From positions 186,001 to 250,000 of the forward strand of contig NZ_JARXVH010000013.1 in the NCBI RefSeq assembly GCF_029892565.1: a DNA stretch of 64,000 nucleotides. The letters are read 5' to 3'. Of this stretch, positions 25,553 through 35,025 are shown piece by piece. A program made the translations under genes and the position numbers. The notes under the pieces were generated by a model, which made no database searches, was not told the origin of the DNA, and was given only the letters and a program-made list of their open reading frames with translations. How positions within the stretch are numbered: position 1 is the first letter of the stretch; each line of letters starts with the position of its first letter. This stretch comes from Streptomyces pseudovenezuelae. Its GTDB lineage: Bacteria; Actinomycetota; Actinomycetes; Streptomycetales; Streptomycetaceae.

Positions 25553-27345
25553 TTACTTGGGGGCGCAGTCGTAGAGCTCGCCGGTTCCGCCGAAGCCGGC
25601 CGCACCACCGCTGTTCTGTTGGTCCTGTTCGCCGTCCTGCGCCGCAGTACCTCCGTACGCCGACGCCGGAACCTTCGTGCAGTGGTCGGCGATCCAGTCG
25701 GAGCGCTGCTCGGTAGCACCGCCGGACTGGCCCCGGAATCCGCCGCCACCCGTGCCGGTTCCCAGGATGTAGCGTAGTTCGCCGCTCCTAGTCCACTTCT
25801 CCAGCTGGGCCACCGAGGGCGCGTTGTCGCCGCCCATGAAACCGCCCATACCTATGACGGTCTCGTCGCTGCCCAGAATGAAGGCGCTCGCGGCGTTGGC
25901 GCCGCCCTCGACGGCAAGTTTGATCCGTGCGTCGGGTGCCCCCTTCACGGCGTACTGGAGGATCTTGCGCTGGTCGGCGGTGAGTTCCTCCGCGCCACCG
26001 AAGCCGCCACGCCCGCTCGGGGCGCCGCGCCCACCAGGGACGGTTCCCGATGCGGCGCCCGCGCCGCCGGGCATTCCGTTCGGTCCGCCGGTCGGCATGC
26101 CCGAGGGCATACCGGAGGGCAGCCCGGACGGAAGGTCTGTCGGGTCGCCGCTCTGCCGGGGCATGCCCCCGCCCCCGCCGAATCCCAAGGTCAGCGGGCC
26201 GGCCGACGGATTGGTGCCGCCCATCGAGGTGGTGCCGGGAACGGTCACGGCCCAGGCGCCCGGGGCCAGCAGGATCGATACGACTCCTGCGCCCACGGCC
26301 ACTGCCAGGAGCCGCGCCCGGCGCAGAGAGAGGAGCAGGAGGGCGACGGCGGCGCAGCCGGCCAGCAGCACGGGCCACACCAGCCAGCCGTTCCAGTCGG
26401 GTTCGCGGCGAATGAGCACCGCGGCCCAGGCCACGCTCACCACGACCGCGCCTACGCCGGCCAGAGGTGCCCAGCGCAGGCCGGCGCGGTGGACGCGGAT
26501 GAGGGCGGCCATCAGCCCGCCGCACAACGCGGCAATCGCCGGGGCCAGTTGGGTGGTGTAGTACGGGTGGAAGATGCCCTTCTGGGTCGAGAACACGGCC
26601 GCGCAGACCACCAGCCAGGTCCCCCACAGCAACCAGCCGGAGGCCGGCAGCACCCCGGCGTCGGACAGCCTGCCGCGCCGACGCAGCACCGCGCAGACGA
26701 CAGCGACGACCAGCGCCAGCACGCAGACCGGCAGCAACCAGCTGATCTGGCCACCCACCTGGTCGTTGAAGAGCCGTCCGAGACCGGACTGGCCGCCAAA
26801 TCCACCGGCGAATCCACCGCCTGACCCGCCGCCCATCCCCTGGGGCGTTCCGTCGCTGGAGCCGAAGACCCGCCCCAGCCCGTTGTAGCCGATCACCAGA
26901 TCCCAGGCCGTGCCGTCCTTGCTGCCGCCGATGTACGGTCGCTCGCCCGGCCACAGGGCGACCATGGCGACCCACCACAACGAGGACGCCGCCAGGATGG
27001 CCCCCGCGCCCAGCCGTGCAACCCGAAGATCTTGCTGCTGACCACCTGCGGCCACAACGCGGCCGGCGGCTTGTCGACCGTGATCACGCCCGCCGGGTCG
27101 AAGGAGCCGAAGAGGAAATTGGTCCAGCTCTTCCCCATCGACTTCACGGCCGCCGAGTAGTAACTGTTGCCCCAGCCAAGGGAGCCCAGGGCCCAGCCGT
27201 ACAGGACGCCCGCCAGAACAAGGACGGCGCCGAGGGCCGCGGGCGCGGCCCAGGCGGGCAGCGCCCGGACGGACGTACCCATGTGCCCGTCGTCGTCCGC
27301 CGAAGTCGCCGCGGGGACGGGCATGATGTGCGCGGAGTTGGTCAT
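25553..27345 (-). pseudogene. GT39-type mannosyltransferase, disrupted by internal deletion with frameshift
   Basis: Two frames are needed. From 27345 to about 27010 the frame encodes the N-terminus of an ArnT/GT39-like transferase: LVLAGVLYGWALGSLGWGNS, YYSAAVKSMGKSWTNFLFG and DKPPAALWPQVVSSKIFGLHG, with the expected first membrane helix and DKPP loop. At about 27010 it shifts frame, continuing ILAASSLWWVAMVALWPGE and RPYIGGSKDGTAWDLVIGYN. In family members well over 100 residues of membrane helices lie between these segments and are missing here. The C-terminal part has further helices, Gly-rich loops and an extracellular tail ending YDCAPK. The first ATG overlaps the GT2-GtrA stop (ATGA), so it was part of that operon. 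Transferase activity is probably lost. Confidence 0.75.
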
Positions 27346-28649
27346 GTCGGGATTCGCTCTCGTCGACGGGTACGACGGGGGCCGGCGAAGACGGCCAGCC
27401 GCAGCACGGCGAAACGGACGCAGGTCACCGCGACGGACGCGGCGGCAAGGACCGCTGTCTCGGCGGCAGTTGAGGCACCGGGGTCGAGCCACTTGAACCA
27501 CAGCACCGCCGCGGACGTGACCGCATAGCCGAGGACGAATAGGCCTCCGGCGCCGAGGTGGACGCGTGCAGGCGGGGCGGCGGAGTGGCGGAAGGTGAGC
27601 CGCCGGTTGGCCTCGGTGTTGAGGACCGTCAGGACGAGCAGCGAGATCAGGTTGGCGACTGGGGGCGTCCACCAGCCGCGCAACAGCCAGTACAGCAGCG
27701 CCTGTCCGACCGTGGAGACGACACCGATCGCGACGAAACAACCGACCTCCCACGACAGCGCGCCGCGTCGCCCGGCCGGTGCGAGGACGGCGTCGGGGTG
27801 TTCGGCGGCCGGTTCGGGACGCGGCACCACCGCAACCCGGGCGTCCCCGGACGCCTTGAGCCGCGCCATCCGCCACAGACCGCGCAGGTCGTCGGTGGCG
27901 GTGCTCACCACATCCACCCGGGTGTCGACGTCCTCGACCCAGTCCACCGGAACTTCATGGATCCGCAGTCCGTTGTGCTCGGCGAGCAGGAGTAACTCCG
28001 TGTCGAAGAACCACGCGTCGTCGCGGGTGACCTTCAGCAACGGCCGGAGCATCTCGGTGCGGGCTGCCTTGAATCCGCACTGGGCGTCGGTGAACCGGAC
28101 CCCGTGCGTGAGCCGGATGACGCCGTTGTAGCAGCGGGAGACGAACTCACGGCGCGGCCCACGCACCGTACGCGCACCGGCGGCCAGCCGCGAGCCGATC
28201 GCCAGGTCCGAATGGCCGCTCGCCAATGGGGCGATCAGCGGGAGCAGCCCGTCCAGTCCGGTGGACAGATCCACGTCCATGTACGCCACGATGTCCGCCT
28301 CGCTGGCCCCCCAGACCGTACGCAGCGCGAGCCCCCGGCCCTTACGGTCCAGGTGGACGACACCCACGCCCGGCAGTTCGTCCGCAAGGCGCCGGGCAGT
28401 GGCCAAGGTGGCGTCGGTGCTGGCGTTGTCAGCGACCGTGATCCGCCAGGGAAAAGGGAAACCCCGGGACAGGCGAGTGTGGAGCGTACGCAGGCAGCCG
28501 GGCAGGGCCCGTTCCTCGTTGTAGACCGGAACCACAATGTCCACCGTCGCGGCCCCGGCGTGCGGGAGCGAAGCACGCTCGGCGGGTTGGAACTCCGCCG
28601 GGCGCTCTGTTCGTACGTCGGATGCGGTGAGGTGGGGGGTGGGAGTCAT
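27342..28649 (-). CDS. GT2 glycosyltransferase fused to a GtrA-like membrane domain
   Basis: The 435-residue protein has a GT2/dolichol-phosphate mannosyltransferase-like domain at about 35-260: VDIVVPVYNEERALPGCLRT, ADNASTDATLATARRL, AYMDVDLSTGLDGLLPLIAP and GSRL. A GtrA domain of four membrane helices follows (SWEVGCFVAIGVVSTVGQAL to CVRFAVLRLAVFAG). It probably loads a polyprenyl phosphate with a sugar and delivers it to the downstream GT39 protein, which is broken here. The ATG at 28649 has GAGGAAGCC upstream. Confidence 0.85.
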   Translation of the reverse strand: MTPTPHLTASDVRTERPAEFQPAERASLPHAGAATVDIVVPVYNEERALPGCLRTLHTRLSRGFPFPWRITVADNASTDATLATARRLADELPGVGVVHLDRKGRGLALRTVWGASEADIVAYMDVDLSTGLDGLLPLIAPLASGHSDLAIGSRLAAGARTVRGPRREFVSRCYNGVIRLTHGVRFTDAQCGFKAARTEMLRPLLKVTRDDAWFFDTELLLLAEHNGLRIHEVPVDWVEDVDTRVDVVSTATDDLRGLWRMARLKASGDARVAVVPRPEPAAEHPDAVLAPAGRRGALSWEVGCFVAIGVVSTVGQALLYWLLRGWWTPPVANLISLLVLTVLNTEANRRLTFRHSAAPPARVHLGAGGLFVLGYAVTSAAVLWFKWLDPGASTAAETAVLAAASVAVTCVRFAVLRLAVFAGPRRTRRRERIPT

Positions 28650-28807
28650 GGCTTCCTCAGGCATGAGGGGGACGGCAGACTGCGGCTCGCAGGCCCTGGT
28701 CCGGGGCCGGAGCCTCACTGTTGCCGCCTCGCCTGTGGGGGTGAGGGGAGAACACCGAGAACTGACGGGGAGTCAGATCAATGGCCGGAGGTGTTCCCGC
28801 GATTCAC

Positions 28808-29131
28808 TCAGTGCGTACGTTGCGCCGCGACTTCCATGTCCATGAGGGGCGCGTACTGCTGACCCGCGTAGCAGTCGCTGTCGTGCAGGTCGCCCTGGAC
28901 GGTCGGGCGTGGGAGGGAGACCTTGACCGCGAGGGCGAGCGGGTGGTTGACGACGAGGACCTTGTCGGGGGCGGTGTCGTAGAGGGTGGCGAAGAGGTTC
29001 TTGTTCAGGAAGCCGGTGGCGACGAGGGCGTCGTAGGCGTCCTTGTCGTGGCACATGAAGTCAAACGTCAGGGTGAAGGGGCCGGCGTTCTTGGAGCGGA
29101 CCAGTGAGCAGTAGTCGAGCAGGGTGGTCAT
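28808..29131 (-). CDS. DUF4387 protein
   Basis: The 107-residue protein starts MTTLLDYCSLVRSKNAGPFT and contains DFMCHDKDAYDALVATGFL and NHPLALAVKVSLPRPTVQGDL, the typical DUF4387 pattern. DUF4387 proteins are found directly after AtuA-like proteins, as here (start 5 bp after that stop), and some are fused to them, so a joint complex is likely. The reaction is not established. It is a cytosolic subunit of the operon that also contains an MFS transporter. Confidence 0.85.
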   Translation of the reverse strand: MTTLLDYCSLVRSKNAGPFTLTFDFMCHDKDAYDALVATGFLNKNLFATLYDTAPDKVLVVNHPLALAVKVSLPRPTVQGDLHDSDCYAGQQYAPLMDMEVAAQRTH

Positions 29132-29135
29132 GGGG

Positions 29136-30497
29136 TCACAGCTCCTCGGTGGTGGTGCGGAACAGTTCCGTGGGGGTGACGCCGGTGGCGACGTGGTTGA
29201 GGGTGAAGCGGTAGAGGGGGCCGCGGTCCGTCTCGGGCGGTGAGTAGGGGTAGGCGAGGGTGGAGACCAGGCCGTCGTACTCCGGGATGGGCAGGTGGCT
29301 GCTGGCGTGGGCCACGAACGTGGCGATGGCGTGGGCGGTTTGCTGGTCGGGGGCGGTGACGGTGATCAGGACGCCGAGTTCGCGGGGCGTGAGGGGGTCG
29401 GGTTCGCTGCCGGCGAGGATCGCGCCCGCGCCGTAGAGGCGGTAGTCGATGTCGATGTCGGCGGGGTCGACCGTGCCGTTGAAGACGTCGAGGATCTTGG
29501 CGTCGAAGTACTGCTTGGCCATCGGCAGGAGCTTGGGGAGGGCGTCGATGACGATGCGGTCGCGCACCCCGCCGATGACGACGGTCTGGTAGCCGACGAG
29601 TTCGGCGCCTTCGAGCTTGTTGGTGTAGCCGTCGGCCGGCAGGTAGCGGGCGCCTCGGACGCGGACGGTCCGGTCGTCGACCGCTTCGTAGGTGGCGTCG
29701 GTGGTGTCCAGTACGCCGGAGGGCTCGGCGACGCGGAAGGGGTCGGCGTTCTCGTAGAGAGTGTGCGCGGCGACGGAACGGGGGGTCAGACGGCTGCCGT
29801 CGGCGAGGGTGGTGACGTCGAAGTGGTCCTCGCGCAGGGTGACGAGCAGCCCGTTGGCGGACGGGGGGACGGCGCAGGCGGCACCGCACTCGATGGTCTT
29901 GGCCATGTGCCAGGTCAGACCGGGGTCGGCGCCCCTGAGGTGCGGGAGAGCGGCGAAGAGAGCGGTGTCGCTGGCGCGGCCGGCGAGGATGACGTCGCAG
30001 CCGTCCTGGAGGGCTTCCTGGATGGGTTCGACGCCCATCATCGCGACGGTGTGGCTGCGGTCGAACAGTTGCCTGTCGATCTCCGGTGCGTTGGCGAGCG
30101 GCCGGACGCGGCCTTCGTCGTAGAGGCTTCGGAGGCGGGCCGCGGGCTGGTCCGAGTAGATCAGCCCCAGCTTGAAGTGCAGGTTGCCCTCGGCCGCCAG
30201 CGTGCGGGTGAGGTCTGCGAGCCGGTCGACGCCGACGTCGCGGCCGGACGTTCCGCACGAACCGATGATCAGCGGTACGCCGAGTTCGTCACGGGCCTTC
30301 AGGAGCAGGCGCAGGTCGCGGGTGACGGCCTGGGCGGACAGTTTGGGGGTGCCGGAGCCCAGGGCGGCGGGGCCGGAGTCGGTGGATCCGGCGTCGCAGG
30401 CGATCACGTCCGGGCGGGCGGCGACACCACGCGCGAGGGCGTCGGCGTCGAACCCGGCGCCGAGTGCGCCGGTGGGGGCCAGGATGCGGAGTTCCAT
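29136..30497 (-). CDS. AtuA-family (DUF1446) acyclic terpene utilisation-like protein
   Basis: The 453-residue protein belongs to the AtuA/DUF1446 family: RILAPTGALGAGFDADALARG, CDAGSTDSGPAALGSGTPKL, LIIGSCGTSGRDVGVDRLAD, and GCDVILAGRASDTALFAALP. AtuA is needed for citronellol/geraniol breakdown in Pseudomonas, but the family is broader and its chemistry unclear. It sits between the MFS transporter upstream and DUF4387 downstream, so a transporter-plus-catabolic-enzyme unit is likely. Control by the adjacent GntR regulator is inferred from shared palindromes. Confidence 0.83.
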   Translation of the reverse strand: MELRILAPTGALGAGFDADALARGVAARPDVIACDAGSTDSGPAALGSGTPKLSAQAVTRDLRLLLKARDELGVPLIIGSCGTSGRDVGVDRLADLTRTLAAEGNLHFKLGLIYSDQPAARLRSLYDEGRVRPLANAPEIDRQLFDRSHTVAMMGVEPIQEALQDGCDVILAGRASDTALFAALPHLRGADPGLTWHMAKTIECGAACAVPPSANGLLVTLREDHFDVTTLADGSRLTPRSVAAHTLYENADPFRVAEPSGVLDTTDATYEAVDDRTVRVRGARYLPADGYTNKLEGAELVGYQTVVIGGVRDRIVIDALPKLLPMAKQYFDAKILDVFNGTVDPADIDIDYRLYGAGAILAGSEPDPLTPRELGVLITVTAPDQQTAHAIATFVAHASSHLPIPEYDGLVSTLAYPYSPPETDRGPLYRFTLNHVATGVTPTELFRTTTEEL

Positions 30498-30549
30498 GAG
30501 GGCGGTGCCTTTCGGTGCTGCGTGTGAACGAGGTGGAACCGTCGGGGCG

Positions 30550-31833
30550 TCACGCCGTGGGCAGGTCCGGGGTGCGGCGGGCCAGGCGGGTGAAGACGAG
30601 GAAGGTGACGCCGGCGAAGAACGCGGCGTTCAGGAACATGTAGCGCCAGCTCGTGAGGTCGATCGTGATGCCGAGGACCGCCGGACCGAGCGCCATCCCG
30701 GACGCGGACGCGATCGTGTACAGGGCGGTGTAGGTGCCGAGGACCCTCTGGGTGGGGGCGAGATTCCACAGCGCGACGAGCGCGTTGACGGCGAACGACG
30801 CGTATCCGAGGGACGCCAGCACCATCGACGCGATCGTGCCGGGGACCGTGCGGACGGCGAAGCCGACGAGGACACCGACGATGAACAGGCCCACGCCGTA
30901 GCGCATGGCACGCACCTGTCCGAGCCGGTCGGAGAGGTAGGCGATCGGCAGGACGCAGACGAGGAAGGCGACGGCGCCGGGCAGGGCCAGGCCGCCCGCC
31001 TCGCCGCGGGTGAGGCCCAGGACCTGAGTGCCGTACGGAGTCATCAGGGAGCGCAGCGCCGACCACATGCCGGCGAAGCAGAAGATGCCGGTCATCAGCA
31101 GGAGTGTCGGACTGGACGGTGAGCGAAGCGCGTCCTTCACCACCGCCGACGGCGAGCCGAACTCCCCCACGCGTTCCGTCTTCTCCTCGGGGAGCAGCCG
31201 CTCGGTGTGGCGGCGGCCGAGGAACGCCCAGGACAGACCGAGCATGATCAGCATCAGCAGCGGCGGGATCGCGAACGCGAGACGCAGGGAGCGGTCGACG
31301 ACGAGAAGGCTGGTCAGGGAGGAGACGACGATGGTCAGGCTGACTCCGGCCTTGACGAACCCCTGCGCCTTGCTGCGCCCGGACGGGGCGACGTAGTCGG
31401 AGACGAGGGTCTCGGTGACGCCCTTGAAGGCGTTGGCGACGGCGGCGAAGGCGACCACGCACACCAGCAGCATGGGGAGGTTGCCGGCCCAGGGGATGAG
31501 GACGAACGGCACCGTGGCGACGGCGGCGCCGATCAGGACGATTGGCCAGCGGCCGGTGCGGCGGCGGGCCAGCCGGTCGGAGAGAAACCCGACGGACGGC
31601 TGGGTGAAGATGCCCCAGGAGTGGTCAAGGCCCATGATCAGGCCGATCACGCCGGCGGAGGTGAAGTGCTGCCGCAGTTGCTCGGGGACCTGGGCGTCGT
31701 AGAAGTTCCACACCGCCTCCTGGGCGAACACCGCGAGCGTCACCCACGACACCGCGCTGCGGTTCATGCGCTCGCCCACGCCGGGGGGTGATGTCGTGGC
31801 CGCGCCGATGGAGGGCGGGGAATCGGGAATCAT
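30550..31833 (-). CDS. MFS transporter
   Basis: The 427-residue protein has about 12 membrane helices, with the first conserved loop as GFLSDRLARRRTGRWPIVLIG and a matching loop in the second half (YLSDRLGQVRAMRYGVGLF). The N-terminal segment QEAVWNFYDAQVPEQLRQHF and GLIMGLDHSWGIFTQPSVGF are like SLC45/GPH-type sugar or small-molecule carriers. The ATG at 31833 has GGAG upstream; the longer frame would run into the operator. It is first of the MFS-AtuA-DUF4387 operon and probably imports its substrate. Confidence 0.85.
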   Translation of the reverse strand: MIPDSPPSIGAATTSPPGVGERMNRSAVSWVTLAVFAQEAVWNFYDAQVPEQLRQHFTSAGVIGLIMGLDHSWGIFTQPSVGFLSDRLARRRTGRWPIVLIGAAVATVPFVLIPWAGNLPMLLVCVVAFAAVANAFKGVTETLVSDYVAPSGRSKAQGFVKAGVSLTIVVSSLTSLLVVDRSLRLAFAIPPLLMLIMLGLSWAFLGRRHTERLLPEEKTERVGEFGSPSAVVKDALRSPSSPTLLLMTGIFCFAGMWSALRSLMTPYGTQVLGLTRGEAGGLALPGAVAFLVCVLPIAYLSDRLGQVRAMRYGVGLFIVGVLVGFAVRTVPGTIASMVLASLGYASFAVNALVALWNLAPTQRVLGTYTALYTIASASGMALGPAVLGITIDLTSWRYMFLNAAFFAGVTFLVFTRLARRTPDLPTA

Positions 31834-31851
31834 GGCGGCTCCAGTGCTACA

Positions 31852-31861
31852 TGCTATAGCA
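31852..31861. promoter_or_regulatory. Palindrome TGCTATAGCA upstream of the MFS operon
   Basis: A perfect 10-bp palindrome lies 19 bp before the MFS start. The same palindrome occurs at 32654-32663 before the GntR gene. It is the best candidate operator for that regulator. Confidence 0.6.
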
Positions 31862-31919
31862 AGTGGGGTAAAGCTCGTCCGCCCGTACATCCAAGGGCGG
31901 GCAGACGACTCCGGGGTTG

Positions 31920-32636
31920 TCAGCTGCCGGAGAGCTGAACGAGCGCGGCGCGGTGGTGGCGCACGGCGAGTTCCTCGGCGCGGTCCTCATCCCGTTCGAG
32001 GAGGGCGTCCAGGATCAGACGGTGTTCGTGGTAGCGGGCGCGGAACGCCTCGGCGCGCTCGGGTGCGAGCTTCATCGTGAGATCGAGCCGCTCCTCGTCG
32101 CTGAACGCCCGGGCCTGTTCCAGCAGTCCGGTCAGCACCGGGTTGCCCACGCACTCCTCGACCTGGCGGTGGAAGAGGCGCAGCTTGTGGAAGACGGCCG
32201 TGAGCCGCTCGGCCACATCGGCCTCCAAGCCCTGCTCAGCGACGGTCTTCTCGACGTCGGCGACGATCAGGTCGGCCTCCGTCAGCAGGGAGACCAGAGC
32301 GGTGAGCTGCTCGGCGGTGGCGTTGCGGGCCGCGAGGCGCGCCATCAGGGCGGACAGTCGAACCTCTGCCTCGACGATCTCCGAGCGGGCCGCGGAGGAG
32401 TGGTCGGAGATGCGCAGGGCGCGCGGGCCGACCCGTTCGACGACCTTCTCGTGCACCAGCTGGCGCAGGGCTTCACGCACCGGGGTGGGGCTGACGCCGA
32501 GACGGGCCGCGAGATCACGTTCGGTGATCTTCTCGCCCGGCCGCAGGACGCCCTCTCGGATCGCGTCCCGCAACCGCCGGTAGGCCTGGTCGGCCAGCGA
32601 CATCGTCTCCACGGTCCCCAGGGCGTCGGTGCTCAT
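31920..32636 (-). CDS. GntR/FadR-family regulator
   Basis: The 238-residue protein has a GntR HTH at about residues 15-80 (GEKITERDLAARLGVSPTPV, then REALRQLVHEKVVERVG) and an FCD-type helical effector domain with histidines expected to bind a metal (HKLRLFHRQVEECVGNPVL, RYHEHRLILDALLERDEDRA, VRHHRAAL). The ATG at 32636 is the first in-frame start downstream of the palindrome. It is just upstream of the MFS operon on the same strand and shares its operator sequence, so it likely represses both until the transported compound or a metabolite is bound. Confidence 0.9.
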   Translation of the reverse strand: MSTDALGTVETMSLADQAYRRLRDAIREGVLRPGEKITERDLAARLGVSPTPVREALRQLVHEKVVERVGPRALRISDHSSAARSEIVEAEVRLSALMARLAARNATAEQLTALVSLLTEADLIVADVEKTVAEQGLEADVAERLTAVFHKLRLFHRQVEECVGNPVLTGLLEQARAFSDEERLDLTMKLAPERAEAFRARYHEHRLILDALLERDEDRAEELAVRHHRAALVQLSGS

Positions 32637-32653
32637 GCCGCCAAGAATGCCCC

Positions 32654-32663
32654 TGCTATAGCA
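32654..32663. promoter_or_regulatory. Palindrome TGCTATAGCA upstream of the GntR regulator
   Basis: This second perfect copy lies 18 bp before the regulator start, almost the same distance as the copy before the MFS gene (19 bp). Identical sequence and placement argue for autoregulation by the product of 31920-32636. Confidence 0.6.
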
Positions 32664-32859
32664 AACAGTCAATGGGCGGGAGGCAGCCGTTCCGGTGGGA
32701 ACCGGCCTGATCATCAGGGCAGACGGGATCCACGTTCCAGAGCAGTCCGACGTGACATGCAACCGGCACACCTCCTCGACGGTGTTACTGGCAGGAGTAC
32801 GCGCTCCCACGACCAGAGCGCGGGACAGCGAATGAGAACGGGGAAACCGGGGTGTGCGT

Positions 32860-33468
32860 ATGACCAGCCCTAGTACGCCTGCCGCCTCTGGAAGAGAGAC
32901 GGCCTGGGGAACGGATCACGACGAGGACACACCCGAGCACGGCCCGCAGGACCTCTCGGACTTCGAGACCTACGCGGCCGTCCGCTGGCGACGGATGCTG
33001 CGCATCGCCTACCTGCTGACCAACGGCGACCACCACGAAGCGGAGGACCTCGTCCAGACCACCCTCGCCAAGGTGTACCTGCGCTGGAACCACGTACGCA
33101 CCCTCGACGCACCCGACCAGTACGTCCGCCGGGCACTGATCAACAACAACACCACGCGGCAGCGCAGACGACGGGTCGTGCAGCTCCTCACCCCTCACCT
33201 GACCGAGCCACGGATACCGGCCGGCGAGATCAGCGACCACGACAGTTTTGTCAATCGCTCCGAACTCTTCGACGCGCTCGCCACGCTCCCGCCCCGCCAA
33301 CGCGCGGTCGTCGTGCTGCGCTACTGGGAGTGTCTGAGCGAGCAGGAGACGGCGCAGATCCTCAACTGCTCGGTGGGCAACGTGAAGAGCCAGGCCAGTC
33401 GCGCCCTGAAGAAGCTGCGCGACTGCGCAGAACTGTCCGACTACGCCGCCGCCGCGGCGCAAGGGTGA
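32860..33468 (+). CDS. SigE-family ECF RNA polymerase sigma factor
   Basis: The 202-residue sigma factor has region 2 (FETYAAVRWRRMLRIAYLLT, HHEAEDLVQTTLAKVYLRW) and region 4 (ALATLPPRQRAVVVLRYWEC, LSEQETAQILNCSVGNVKSQ). This matches the Streptomyces SigE family ECF group. A GTG at 32854 would add two residues. The next gene, 13 bp downstream, encodes a membrane protein that may act as its anti-sigma factor. The GntR gene is divergent, so the 224-bp gap holds both promoters. Confidence 0.9.
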   Translation: MTSPSTPAASGRETAWGTDHDEDTPEHGPQDLSDFETYAAVRWRRMLRIAYLLTNGDHHEAEDLVQTTLAKVYLRWNHVRTLDAPDQYVRRALINNNTTRQRRRRVVQLLTPHLTEPRIPAGEISDHDSFVNRSELFDALATLPPRQRAVVVLRYWECLSEQETAQILNCSVGNVKSQASRALKKLRDCAELSDYAAAAAQG

Positions 33469-33481
33469 AAGGGGACAAGTC

Positions 33482-34207
33482 ATGACGACCGACATGTCAC
33501 CGCGGCCGCCGGTACCCGAACTGTGGCAGGCACTCGACGAGGCCGCACACGGCTGCACGCCCACGACGTTCCCCATCGAGCGGATCATGCGCCGCAGCGA
33601 GGCCATCAAGCGACGGCGCAGGTGGGCGGCGGTCGGCCTCAGCGCGGCACTTCTGGTACCCGTGGGCGTCGAGGTCGTGTCCCTGTCGGCGCCCGCCGCC
33701 TCGCACACCGTCACCGGCGCGGACCCACAGCCCGCGAGCCCCTCGGCGGGGCGCGAGACGCCGCGCAGTGACTCGGAGGTGCGGATCGTCCGTCAAGGGC
33801 AGCGGGTCCAGGCCGGGCTCGGCGTCTGGTACCTGCTGAAGCCGACCGAAGTGTGCGACGCACAGTCCGGTGACGAGCAACCCATCTGCGTCGGCGACCT
33901 CGACGTCAACCAGCCCGGCACCGTGCCGGTGACCGAGAACTCGTACCCCCTCCCCCAGGGCGTGGTGCACATCCTCGCCTACACCGGCAAGGTTCCCGCG
34001 GCCCGGATCACCATGACGGAGGACGGCCGGACCACCGTCCTCCCCATCGTGCGCCTGGCCGGACGGCCCGCCTACGTGAGCACGTACGCCGTCAGCGCAC
34101 CCGAGGACCCCGGCCAAAGGACCCAGAGCCCCAGGAAGTTGGACGGTCCCGTCTTCCGCGTGTACGGCGCCGACGGCAAGGAACTGGCGAGCGTGGGCGG
34201 GTGGTGA
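33482..34207 (+). CDS. Membrane-anchored protein, putative partner of the ECF sigma factor
   Basis: The 241-residue protein has a short cytosolic N-terminus (ELWQALDEAAHGCTPTTFPI, ERIMRRSEAIKRRRR), one membrane helix at about 48-66 (WAAVGLSAALLVPVGVEVV) and a long extracytoplasmic domain with two cysteines (TEVCDAQ, PICVGD). The cytosolic part lacks the HxxxCxxC of zinc anti-sigma factors. Gene order and topology still suggest a sigma-factor partner, because 13 bp separate the two genes. It has an AAAGGGG site before the ATG. I do not recognise a named family. Confidence 0.65.
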   Translation: MTTDMSPRPPVPELWQALDEAAHGCTPTTFPIERIMRRSEAIKRRRRWAAVGLSAALLVPVGVEVVSLSAPAASHTVTGADPQPASPSAGRETPRSDSEVRIVRQGQRVQAGLGVWYLLKPTEVCDAQSGDEQPICVGDLDVNQPGTVPVTENSYPLPQGVVHILAYTGKVPAARITMTEDGRTTVLPIVRLAGRPAYVSTYAVSAPEDPGQRTQSPRKLDGPVFRVYGADGKELASVGGW

Positions 34208-34277
34208 CTCGTGCCGGTGCTGCTCGGCCGACGCCTATTTGCGGTAACGGCAACAGGAGTGGTGTCCCGGAGACGTC

Positions 34278-34976
34278 ATGGCCGACGGTAGGCGCATGAC
34301 TGACAACATCGCCGCGGAACCGCCTGCTGTCGACGCCCCCTCGCCCGCCGGCACCTACGCCGGAGACCCCGCGCTGCGCGCGGAATGGGACACCCGCTAC
34401 GCCGACCGCCAGCAGCTGTGGAGCGGACGGCCCAACGGCGCGCTCGTGGCCGAGGTCGCCTCTCTCGCACCCGGCCGGGTGCTCGACGTCGGCTGCGGCG
34501 AGGGCGCGGATGCCGTCTGGCTCGCGCGCGGCGGATGGGACGTGACCGCACTCGAAGTCTCGGGGGTGGCCCTGGAGCGTGCGGTCGGGCACGCCCGGGA
34601 CGCGGACGTCCCCGTGCGCTGGATCCACGCCGCGCTGACGGACGCGGCGCTCCCGCCGGCCTCCTTCGACCTGGTCTCCGCCCAGTACCCGGCCCTGTTG
34701 CGTACCCCTGACGCCGCGTCGGAGCGCGCGCTCCTGGCCGCCGTCGCACCGGGCGGTGTGCTGCTGCTCGTGCACCACGCGGGAATGGACACCCACCAGC
34801 CGGACGACAGCGGCTTCGACCCGGCCGACTACGTCTGGCCCGCCATGGTCGCCGCGCTGCTCGACGACGACTGGGAGGTCGAAGTGGACGAGCAGCGGCC
34901 GCGCGTGTCACCCGAGGGCGGCGCCGGGGCCCACCACACGGACGACCTCGTGCTGCGTGCGCGACGGCTGCGCTGA
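34278..34976 (+). CDS. SAM-dependent methyltransferase (class I)
   Basis: The 232-residue enzyme has the class I fold: RVLDVGCGEGADAVWLARGG (motif I) at about 68-87, ALEVSGVALERAVG (motif II), and PASFDLVSAQYPALLR (motif IV). N-terminal WDTRYADRQQLWSGRPNGAL is typical of thiopurine/tellurite-type methyltransferases. The ATG at 34278 is preceded by GGAG; a second ATG at 34296 is possible. Substrate is unknown. It is separated from the sigma-factor pair by 70 bp and may not be linked to it. Confidence 0.85.
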   Translation: MADGRRMTDNIAAEPPAVDAPSPAGTYAGDPALRAEWDTRYADRQQLWSGRPNGALVAEVASLAPGRVLDVGCGEGADAVWLARGGWDVTALEVSGVALERAVGHARDADVPVRWIHAALTDAALPPASFDLVSAQYPALLRTPDAASERALLAAVAPGGVLLLVHHAGMDTHQPDDSGFDPADYVWPAMVAALLDDDWEVEVDEQRPRVSPEGGAGAHHTDDLVLRARRLR

Positions 34977-35025
34977 GGACCGCCGCCACCGCCTGTCGAT
35001 GAAGTCGATGGCGTGAGCGGAGGTC

